DNA from: Christiangramia echinicola DSM 19838
GTDB lineage: Bacteria > Bacteroidota > Bacteroidia > Flavobacteriales > Flavobacteriaceae
DNA: 64,000 nt
NCBI RefSeq assembly: GCF_000423065.1
Contig: NZ_AUHG01000010.1
Coordinates: 124,001-188,000, forward strand
Reading direction: 5' to 3'
A program made the position numbers and the translations under genes. Positions 18,216-25,727 of the stretch are shown piece by piece (positions within the stretch are counted from its first letter, which is position 1; each line of letters opens with the position of its first letter). The notes under the pieces are model-generated. The model had not been told where the DNA came from and did not search any database. It was given only the letters and a program-made list of their open reading frames with translations.

Positions 18216-19847
18216 CTATTGGATATAGTGTTTTAGTAAATTCCTGGTCGAAGAATCGTGATTATCCACAGATTTTACTGAGAATTCAGCTAATATCTTA
18301 CTGGCTAACTGTTTACCCAGTTCCACTCCCCATTGGTCATAACTAAAAATATTCCAGATGATTCCCTGCACAAATATTTTATGTTCATACAATGCTATCA
18401 ATTTACCCATACTTTCTGGAGTAAGCCTGTCAATCAATAGAGTATTTGTAGGGTTATTACCCTTAAAAACTTTGAATGAACTAATTCTATCAATTTCTTC
18501 CTGACTGAATCCTTTGGATTTTAATTCTGATTCAACCTCTTCAGCATCTTTACCGTTAAGCAAAGCTTCAGTTTGGGCAAAATAGTTCGCCATTAACTTA
18601 TCCTGATGAGTTTTATCACCAAATAGAGATCTTTTGAATCCTATAAAGTCTGTCGGGATTAATTTAGTTCCCTGATGGATTAACTGGAAAAAAGCATGTT
18701 GAGAGTTTGTTCCCGGCTCTCCCCATATAATAGTACCGGTTTCGTAATTTATCTTTTCCCCATTACGATCAACACTTTTACCATTACTTTCCATAATGGC
18801 CTGCTGAAGGTATGAAGGGAATTTATCTAAATATTGAGAATAAGGAATTACGGCCTCACTTTCGGCTTTAAAGAAGTTATTATACCATATAGTCAATAAA
18901 GCGAGCTGAACAGGTAAGTTTTGCTCAAATGGAGTTTCTTTAAAATGCTTATCCATTTTTTGTGCACCTGTAAGTAAAGCATCAAAATTGTCATATCCAA
19001 TAGCCAGACTTATTGAAAGACCTACTGCACTCCATAAAGAAAAGCGGCCTCCAACCCAATCCCACATCGGGAAAATATTCTTAGGATCTATACCAAATGA
19101 GGCTACTTTCTCAAGATTAGTTGAAACAGCTACAAAGTGTTTTGAAACCTCTACTTCCGGTACAGATTTTAAAAACCACTCTCTAACTGTTGTAGCATTG
19201 CTCAAAGTTTCCATGGTAGTGAAAGTCTTTGATACAATGATAAAAAGTGTAGTTTCGGGATTCAGGTTTTTTATTGTTTCCTGTACATGATCTCCATCTA
19301 CATTAGAGATGAAATGCAGCTTAAGATGGTTCTTATAGAATTCCAGACTTTCGGTAACCATTGCCGGCCCAAGATCTGATCCTCCAATGCCGATATTCAC
19401 CACATCGGTAAATGGTTTTCCTGTATATCCTTTCCTGGTACCATCTATAATTTCATTACTGAAATCACGAATCTTAGCCTTTACATTCTGAACTTCGGGA
19501 ACTACATTCTCACCTCTAACTTTTACTTCAGCATTTTTATCTGTTCTTAAGGCAGTATGAAGTACCGGGCGATTCTCTGTCTGGTTAATAGACTCTCCTC
19601 CAAAATAACTTTCTATAGCTTCATCTAGATGACATTCCTTAGCAAGCTTAATCAATAGATCCCTGGTGTCTTCGTTGATCCTGTTCTTACTCAGGTCAAC
19701 ATAAAAATCTTCCCATTTAAGGGTGAACTTTTCTGCACGATCATCATCTTTAGCGAACATATCTTTCATATGTTCATTTTCAATTTGCTTAAAATGATCT
19801 TCTAATTCCTTCCAGGCTTTTGTTTTGGTTGGATTTATATTTTTCAT
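18216..19847 (-). CDS. pgi: Glucose-6-phosphate isomerase
   Basis: This 543-residue cytoplasmic enzyme interconverts glucose 6-phosphate and fructose 6-phosphate. Family signatures are clear: NIGIGGSDLGPAMVTE (phosphate site), HFISNVDGDHV, SKTFTTMETL, the DWVGGRFSLWSAVGL signature, the catalytic glutamate/histidine region (GEPGTNSQHAFFQL) and the C-terminal lysine helix (QWGVELGKQLASKI). Length fits the E. coli-like long form. Its ATG directly abuts the stop of the M23 peptidase gene upstream (19848), so the two are probably in one transcript with kynA and the DUF3108 gene, although the functions are unrelated. Confidence 0.97.
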   Translation of the reverse strand: MKNINPTKTKAWKELEDHFKQIENEHMKDMFAKDDDRAEKFTLKWEDFYVDLSKNRINEDTRDLLIKLAKECHLDEAIESYFGGESINQTENRPVLHTALRTDKNAEVKVRGENVVPEVQNVKAKIRDFSNEIIDGTRKGYTGKPFTDVVNIGIGGSDLGPAMVTESLEFYKNHLKLHFISNVDGDHVQETIKNLNPETTLFIIVSKTFTTMETLSNATTVREWFLKSVPEVEVSKHFVAVSTNLEKVASFGIDPKNIFPMWDWVGGRFSLWSAVGLSISLAIGYDNFDALLTGAQKMDKHFKETPFEQNLPVQLALLTIWYNNFFKAESEAVIPYSQYLDKFPSYLQQAIMESNGKSVDRNGEKINYETGTIIWGEPGTNSQHAFFQLIHQGTKLIPTDFIGFKRSLFGDKTHQDKLMANYFAQTEALLNGKDAEEVESELKSKGFSQEEIDRISSFKVFKGNNPTNTLLIDRLTPESMGKLIALYEHKIFVQGIIWNIFSYDQWGVELGKQLASKILAEFSVKSVDNHDSSTRNLLKHYIQ

Positions 19848-21083
19848 TTAAATGTTTTTGAAGGGTATTTGCTCCAGCTCATCTTTTAATGGCTCTATAT
19901 GTGCAAAATATTCATCTTTCAGTTCTTCTTCAATATGCTTGGCCGAAGGTAAATTTTGACGGAAAGGATCTACCTGACGTCCATTTACCCAAAACCTGTA
20001 ACAAACATGTGGCCCGGTTGCAAGACCAGTACTCCCCACATATCCAATCACATCACCCTGTTTTACAGTCTGCCCATTTCTAACCGCTCTTTTGGTCATG
20101 TGAAGATACTGCGTTGTATATTTACTATTATGGCGTATTTTCACGTAATTTCCGTTACCGGAAGTGTAACTGGAAGCGATCACGGTTCCATTCGCAGTAC
20201 TCACAATGGGAGTATTATAGGCTGCAGCATAATCTGTTCCCAGGTGAGCTTTCCATCTCTTTTGAACCGGGTGAAACCGTCTTTTGGTATATCTTGAAGA
20301 TATTCTGGAATAATCCAGGGGCGCTTTTAGGAAGAAACTTTGCAATGCCTTGGCCTCTTCATCATAAAAGCTTGGTTTCCCTGTTAAAGTATCACTTAAA
20401 TAATTGAAGGCATAGAAAGGTTTATCTGAATGCTTAAAAACAGCGGCATCTACTTTTTCTACACCAACAAATACCGTATCGTCTATATATTTCTCATGAT
20501 AAACCATCTTAAATTGATCACCTTTTTGAAGTTTGAAGAAATCTATACTCCATTGGTAGATATTAGATAATTCATAAACCAGAAGATTACTTAAGCCCTG
20601 TGTTTGCATAGCTTCAGAAAGAGAAGAAACGATCACGCCTGAAACCTCTCTTCTTTTTACTGAAACCGGTCTTTTCCTGGATTCAGCATAAATACTATCC
20701 CCAATAGAGACAACCGTGTAATTTATCTTATCATTCTCATAAATAAAATATTGAGGTGTCTTAGCTGAATCTTTAGCCTTCAGGATCATATACTTCTTTC
20801 CGGCAGTAATTCTGGCCGGGTTAAAAGTATCCTTTACCTTATTAGATATTTCATATACTTTTCCATGACCAACACCATTTTGATCCATAATGAATCCAAA
20901 ACTATCTCCAGATTCTATGGTATCTCTAACCACCTCAAAGTCGTTTAGAACAAAACCATATTCTTTTTCAACTGGAGGTAATTTCTTTTTTTTAACCTCT
21001 TCATTTACAGCCTGGTCTTTTTCCTCATCATTGCAGGCAACAAAAGCCAGCATCAACATTAACAATAAACCTAATTTCTTCAA
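19848..21083 (-). CDS. M23-family metallopeptidase lipoprotein (LytM domain)
   Basis: The 411-residue protein has a lipoprotein signal peptide (lipobox FVAC, C17) and a C-terminal LytM/M23 domain (about 265-380) that normally cuts peptide bridges in peptidoglycan. Zinc-site residues H280 and D284 (HLGTD), H328 (QYLHM) and H359 (GPHVC) are present, but the second residue of the final HxH is C361 (GPHVCYRFW). Bacteroidota relatives often share this cysteine, so activity may be kept with Cys near the zinc. The start is read as TTG at 21083, six bases after the kynA stop, because it gives the complete signal peptide. The region between residues 45 and 240 is a periplasmic N-terminal domain with LysM-like/OapA-like strands. 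Confidence 0.85.
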   Translation of the reverse strand: MKKLGLLLMLMLAFVACNDEEKDQAVNEEVKKKKLPPVEKEYGFVLNDFEVVRDTIESGDSFGFIMDQNGVGHGKVYEISNKVKDTFNPARITAGKKYMILKAKDSAKTPQYFIYENDKINYTVVSIGDSIYAESRKRPVSVKRREVSGVIVSSLSEAMQTQGLSNLLVYELSNIYQWSIDFFKLQKGDQFKMVYHEKYIDDTVFVGVEKVDAAVFKHSDKPFYAFNYLSDTLTGKPSFYDEEAKALQSFFLKAPLDYSRISSRYTKRRFHPVQKRWKAHLGTDYAAAYNTPIVSTANGTVIASSYTSGNGNYVKIRHNSKYTTQYLHMTKRAVRNGQTVKQGDVIGYVGSTGLATGPHVCYRFWVNGRQVDPFRQNLPSAKHIEEELKDEYFAHIEPLKDELEQIPFKNI

Positions 21084-21089
21084 TTTTTC

Positions 21090-22055
21090 TTACTTTTTAT
21101 TTTCTGTATTAAACGTATGGTTAACCCATTGTTTGCCCCAATTTTCCTTTTCTTCTTTACTCCATAGATCAGGAAAGAAGGATATTCTTTGAAAGCTTGG
21201 CGGAAGGAACTTCTTCCAGTTAGTTCCTCCTGTAGCTTTAACTGTTTCTTTATCTTTACTAAGGTACCTGTAGGCAGCCCCCATATGCATCAGCAACCAG
21301 TTGATGTTTACATTAACATCCAGATTTCGCATTGCCTTAACCAGATCTTTATCATTACGGTCGTCTTCATGCATCTTTAGATAACGGTGATATATCGTAT
21401 TTTCATACACAGCATTAGCAATCCTTAAAAACCGGGGGGTATATCTTTTTTCAAATTGTTTTAAAGTGAGTGTTTTTTCGCCGGTTTCCAAATCTATACC
21501 TCCTTTTTTCCAGTAGATATTCTCATAGAGCTCATCTATGCTAGTTTTTTCTGAAAAATCATTTCGAATTTCTGCGGAAACTAAATTTTCTAAAGGAGTA
21601 GAATACAACTCGATCATTCTGAATTGAGCCGATTGAAAACCACTGGCCGGAAGTAAAGCCATTCTGAATTTCAGGAACTGTTCTCTTTCCATTCCCTTGA
21701 TCATCACATCAAAAGAATCGATCAAGATCCTGAAATACCTGTTTATTCTATTGAGCTTTTCGGTAAAGAAAGAAGCCGTAAGCGTAGCACTCTCAATGAT
21801 CTGTTTCTGTTCGTGTATTATAAGCTTGAAATACAGTTCGGTGATCTGATGATAGGTGATAAAGATCATTTCATCAGGAAAGTGTGTATTTGTCTTTTGC
21901 AGACTAAGCAAGGTGTCTACCTCAATATAATCCCAGTAGGATAAATATCTATCATAAAGCAATCCATCCAAATAGGACCCCATATCCTGTCCCGAATTTT
22001 TGAACTTCTCTTCAAGTTTAATAATTCGTTCCGCGATCTCGGGTTTTATTTCCAT
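21090..22055 (-). CDS. kynA: Tryptophan 2,3-dioxygenase
   Basis: This haem enzyme opens the indole ring of L-tryptophan to give N-formylkynurenine, the first step of the kynurenine pathway. The 321-residue sequence shows LLYDRYLSYWDYI, the active-site block EMIFITYHQITELYFKLIIHE (62-82), the FRMALLPASGFQSAQFR block, the haem-ligand region LLMHMGAAYR and the TGGTNW motif that closes over the substrate. Length is slightly above that of classical enzymes (about 280), as usual in Bacteroidota. It lies two bases after the DUF3108 gene and six before the M23 gene. No later kynurenine-pathway gene is in the window. Confidence 0.92.
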   Translation of the reverse strand: MEIKPEIAERIIKLEEKFKNSGQDMGSYLDGLLYDRYLSYWDYIEVDTLLSLQKTNTHFPDEMIFITYHQITELYFKLIIHEQKQIIESATLTASFFTEKLNRINRYFRILIDSFDVMIKGMEREQFLKFRMALLPASGFQSAQFRMIELYSTPLENLVSAEIRNDFSEKTSIDELYENIYWKKGGIDLETGEKTLTLKQFEKRYTPRFLRIANAVYENTIYHRYLKMHEDDRNDKDLVKAMRNLDVNVNINWLLMHMGAAYRYLSKDKETVKATGGTNWKKFLPPSFQRISFFPDLWSKEEKENWGKQWVNHTFNTENKK

Positions 22056-22057
22056 AT

Positions 22058-22837
22058 TTATTTCATTAAGATACTAAACTGATGTTTAAGTCCTTTATAA
22101 GCCTCTAAGTCGGCATCTAAAGACCCAACCGCCAGGTCTGCTTCAATTTTAACGGGAATTTTATTCTTATCGTCACTAACCCAAAAAGTAAGACTTTCCT
22201 TTTCTTTAAAAACTCGACCTGCTAGTACATAGGGTCTGAATTTAAGCGTCGCTACTTTTCCAAATTTAGTCTTGATCACTTCCCTACCTAGAAATACAAG
22301 TTTGAAATCAACGTTTTCATCATCCAAAAACATATTCAATCTCAGCTCTTTTCCCGGCTTTAAATCATCACTGTCAATTTGGTTGCGAATATAATAAAAT
22401 GAGGATAACATGTCGTGCACATTTTCAGGTACAGAATAGCTTTTTTTGGTATTATTTTTATGATCTGATACATGTGCCTTATTATCTCCATGATCAAAGT
22501 CTATTTCCAGGTCTTTCGTGTAACCGCCTTCGTTGATCTTTCTGATGAATTTGTACGGCTTCCCTGTTCTTTTATCTATATAAGACTGATAATCATCATC
22601 AACCTTAAAGAATAAGCTTAATAGTCCGGTAGATTTCCCTCTACCTTTAATATGATACACTGGTTTATTCTCCAACCTGGTTTCGTCAACTTCCAGGGTA
22701 GCATAGCTAGCATTGAAAATACCGTAATGGATTCGGAATTTAAACCACTCGCCGTCTTTAAAGGCTTTTTGAGAAAATAAATGGGAGGTACTAACTAAAA
22801 AACAAAGTATGGTAATTGTAAAAAGTTTTTTCATCAT
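22058..22837 (-). CDS. DUF3108 exported protein
   Basis: The 259-residue protein has a signal peptide (cut after LFSQ, about residue 22) followed by a beta-rich domain. GEWFKFRIHYGIFNASYATLEV and GRGKSTGLLSLFFKVDDDYQSYID are typical of DUF3108, a family of periplasmic or outer-membrane-associated proteins with unknown role. It is the first gene of a minus-strand run (DUF3108, kynA, M23, pgi) with almost no spacing, and a good Bacteroidota promoter lies 60 bases upstream. The tie to tryptophan breakdown is by position only. Confidence 0.8.
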   Translation of the reverse strand: MMKKLFTITILCFLVSTSHLFSQKAFKDGEWFKFRIHYGIFNASYATLEVDETRLENKPVYHIKGRGKSTGLLSLFFKVDDDYQSYIDKRTGKPYKFIRKINEGGYTKDLEIDFDHGDNKAHVSDHKNNTKKSYSVPENVHDMLSSFYYIRNQIDSDDLKPGKELRLNMFLDDENVDFKLVFLGREVIKTKFGKVATLKFRPYVLAGRVFKEKESLTFWVSDDKNKIPVKIEADLAVGSLDADLEAYKGLKHQFSILMK

Positions 22838-22896
22838 AATATTTTTCCTAAGTATCAGTATTTCTGGGGTTAATACACCATTTACAATTACTATTC

Positions 22897-22927
22897 CAAA
22901 AGTATTAAAACAAAAAACCCCATCAAA
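22897..22927 (-). promoter_or_regulatory. Promoter of the DUF3108-kynA-M23-pgi run
   Basis: On the minus strand TTTG (22927-22924), a 19-base spacer and TACTTTTG (22904-22897) match the Bacteroidota consensus. The predicted start is about 50 bases upstream of the DUF3108 ATG. Confidence 0.6.
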
Positions 22928-23136
22928 TTAATGACAGGGAATTTTATCTTATTAACCAACTAAAACTTAAATTATGAAAAAAATTTAAAAATGATTTTTG
23001 GTAACCACTCCAAAAATGCGGTGCAAAAGTCTGATATTTCTACCTTACCTACAATAGGATAATTAAGTTTAACTAAATAATTATCTAATTATCAATTTTT
23101 AAATTTCAAAGCTTAATTTTTAGCAATTTTTTAATC

Positions 23137-24279
23137 TTAATTTAATGTTCCTCGCAAATCCTGCTCTCTTTCTATAGCCTCAAATAAGGCTTTAAAGTTT
23201 CCTTTCCCGAAAGATTGAGCGCCTTTTCGCTGAATAATCTCGAAAAACATGGTTGGTCTGTCTAAAACAGGTTTTGTAAAGATCTGCAATAAGTAACCTT
23301 CATCATCTCGATCTACAAGAACTCCGAGTTCCTTTAATGGTTCAAGATCTTCATCTATTTCACCAACTCTATCTAGAAGATCATCGTAATAAGTTTCTGG
23401 TACGTAAAGGAATTCAACACCCCTATCCCTTAACTGAGTTACCGTTTCGATAATATTATCTGTTGCTAATGCGATATGTTGCACTCCTGCTCCATTATAA
23501 AAATCGATATATTCCTCTATCTGAGATTTTTTCTTTCCTTCTGCAGGTTCGTTAATAGGAAATTTGATACGACCATTCCCATTACTCATTACTTTACTCA
23601 TTAAAGCAGTGTAATCTGTAGAAATATCCTTATCATCAAAAGAAACCAACTGAGCAAATCCCATCACTTTTCCATAGAATTCAACCCATTTGTCCATCTC
23701 GTTCCAACCTACATTACCAACCATATGGTCAATAAACTTCAATCCTGTGTCTGGAGATTTTGCCTTTGTATCAAAAACTCTGTATCCAGGTAAAAACGGC
23801 CCTTCATACTCACCTCTTTCAACGAACAGGTGAATAGTTTCCCCGTAAGTATGAATTCCAGAGATCACTGCTTTACCATTATCGTCCTCTATCTCATATG
23901 GTTCCACGTAAGACTTAGCGCCTCTCTTGGTAGTTTCTTCATAACTCTTTCTGGCATCATCTACCCAAAGCGCCACGAATTTCACTCCGTCCCCGTGTTT
24001 GTTGATGTGTTCATTTATATCACCTCCTTTTTCTAGTGGAGAAGTTAATACGATCCTGATCTTTCCCTGTTGCATTACATAAGAAACACTATCCTTTTTT
24101 CCAGTTTCCAGTCCGGCATAAGCAATTGGCTGAAAACCCCAGGCGTGCTGGTAATAATAGGCTGCCTGTTTTGCGTTCCCTACGTATAATTCAACGAAAT
24201 CTGTCCCTAGAATAGGCAGAAAATCTTCTGCCTGCGGAACTACCTTTTCTAAATTTAATGATGTGCTATCTTTTGACAT
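23137..24279 (-). CDS. hppD: 4-hydroxyphenylpyruvate dioxygenase
   Basis: This non-haem iron enzyme turns 4-hydroxyphenylpyruvate into homogentisate in tyrosine breakdown. The 380 residues form two vicinal-oxygen-chelate domains. The three iron ligands are H185 (FIDHMVGNV), H268 (VQHIALATDN) and E347 (FFEIIQRKG), all in place, and the C-terminal gating helix follows (SFGKGNFKALFEAIE). The gene lies 103 bases downstream of hmgA, the next enzyme of the pathway, with a possible 13-residue peptide gene between. Both are on the minus strand and probably co-regulated. Confidence 0.96.
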   Translation of the reverse strand: MSKDSTSLNLEKVVPQAEDFLPILGTDFVELYVGNAKQAAYYYQHAWGFQPIAYAGLETGKKDSVSYVMQQGKIRIVLTSPLEKGGDINEHINKHGDGVKFVALWVDDARKSYEETTKRGAKSYVEPYEIEDDNGKAVISGIHTYGETIHLFVERGEYEGPFLPGYRVFDTKAKSPDTGLKFIDHMVGNVGWNEMDKWVEFYGKVMGFAQLVSFDDKDISTDYTALMSKVMSNGNGRIKFPINEPAEGKKKSQIEEYIDFYNGAGVQHIALATDNIIETVTQLRDRGVEFLYVPETYYDDLLDRVGEIDEDLEPLKELGVLVDRDDEGYLLQIFTKPVLDRPTMFFEIIQRKGAQSFGKGNFKALFEAIEREQDLRGTLN

Positions 24280-24339
24280 TATATTTTATTTTTTTTGGAT
24301 TATTGATATTGTAATAAATTGAAGTTTCTTTTCAAATTA

Positions 24340-24381
24340 TTACCACATCGCTCTATCCTGTGCTGATAAATCTTCTTTCAT
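24340..24381 (-). CDS. Possible 13-residue peptide gene between hmgA and hppD
   Basis: An ATG at 24381, separated from the hmgA stop codon (24385-24383) by a single base, opens a frame encoding MKEDLSAQDRAMW and then TAA. Its position would allow translation by re-initiation after hmgA. A frame this short can arise by chance and I do not recognise the peptide. Confidence 0.25.
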   Translation of the reverse strand: MKEDLSAQDRAMW

Positions 24382-24382
24382 A

Positions 24383-25555
24383 TTAATGATCGTGTCCATC
24401 TTCTAACCATGATTTATGATAGCTATCATCAGCTATCTCCATGGCATCTTCAGTAAGCATTAATGGCTTAAACGTGTCAACCATCACTGCCAGTTCCTCT
24501 GTCTCTACCTGCCCAATACTTCTTTCAACAGCCCCCGGGTGCGGTCCATGCGGAATTCCTGCAGGGTGAAGAGAAATATGTCCGGCTTCAATATCATTTC
24601 TGCTCATAAAATCACCATCTACATAATATAACACCTCATCACTGTCTATATTGCTGTGACTATATGGTGCTGGAATAGATTCTGGATGATAATCATATTT
24701 TCTAGGGCAGAAGCTACAAACAACAAATGCATCTGTTTCAAAAGTTTGATGCACCGGCGGCGGCTGGTGGATCCTTCCCGTTATAGGTTCAAAATCGTGT
24801 ATCGAAAAGGCGTATGGATAATTATAACCGTCATAACCTACCACATCAAATGGATGAGTAGCATAAACCATGTCGAATATTTCACCTTGCTTTTTGATTT
24901 TGATCAAAAAATCACCTTTTTCATCATTAGTCTCAAGTTCATGAGGCTGCCTAAGATCACGTTCACAAAATGGTGAATGCTCTAATAATTGCCCGAACCA
25001 GTTTCTATATCTCTTAGGAGTATAAATAGGCCTTCTGGATTCAACTATAAAAAGCCTGTTATCTTCATCGTCGAAATCTATTTTATATATCGTTCCTCTA
25101 GGGATCAACAAATAATCGCCATATTTAAAATCCAGATTCCCCAGGTGAGTACGCAACTTTCCACTACCCTTATGGATGAAAAGAAGCTCATCTGCATCAG
25201 AATTCTTATAGAAATAATCTTCTGTAGAACCCTGAGGAGACGCAAGTATGATATCACAATCTGCATTGGTAAGCACAGGCTTACGACTTTTAAGATAATC
25301 TGGATGTGGTGTTACCTGAAAACCTTTAAGCCTGTATGATTTTAAATTATTCTCTATCGCTATTTTAGGTTTCACATCATAACTACCTTTTATCTCCTTA
25401 ACCTGAGTAGGACGATGTTCATGATATAAATTGGAAGACATTCCATCAAACCCGATAGTACCAAAAAGCTGCTCATAGTAGAGGCTTCCATCTGGTTTTC
25501 TAAATACCGTATGGCGTTTATGTGGAATTTTACCTAGTTTATGATAAAAAGGCAT
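24383..25555 (-). CDS. hmgA: Homogentisate 1,2-dioxygenase
   Basis: The 390-residue enzyme opens the ring of homogentisate to maleylacetoacetate. The N-terminal GTIGFDGMSSNLYHEHRPT block, the cupin strand LLIPRGTIYKI and the C-terminal iron-site region (HPAGIPHGPHPGAVE, with the preceding PYSHSNIDSDEVLYY) are characteristic of the Bacteroidota form, which is shorter than the roughly 430-residue proteobacterial enzyme. hppD follows downstream. The later enzymes (maleylacetoacetate isomerase, fumarylacetoacetase) are not in the window. Confidence 0.93.
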   Translation of the reverse strand: MPFYHKLGKIPHKRHTVFRKPDGSLYYEQLFGTIGFDGMSSNLYHEHRPTQVKEIKGSYDVKPKIAIENNLKSYRLKGFQVTPHPDYLKSRKPVLTNADCDIILASPQGSTEDYFYKNSDADELLFIHKGSGKLRTHLGNLDFKYGDYLLIPRGTIYKIDFDDEDNRLFIVESRRPIYTPKRYRNWFGQLLEHSPFCERDLRQPHELETNDEKGDFLIKIKKQGEIFDMVYATHPFDVVGYDGYNYPYAFSIHDFEPITGRIHQPPPVHQTFETDAFVVCSFCPRKYDYHPESIPAPYSHSNIDSDEVLYYVDGDFMSRNDIEAGHISLHPAGIPHGPHPGAVERSIGQVETEELAVMVDTFKPLMLTEDAMEIADDSYHKSWLEDGHDH

Positions 25556-25727
25556 AATTTTTAATTTTTTAATCGATTAAAATCCATCAAATCTTTAAAA
25601 GATTGGGATTTTTTCGAGTTTATTTTTCGAATATTACAAATATCATGAAAATTTAGCGAAACAATCTTAAAAGTAGACTAAAAACAAGGCTTCAGAAGCC
25701 TAAAATATTAAGAACCGCTAAAAATTT

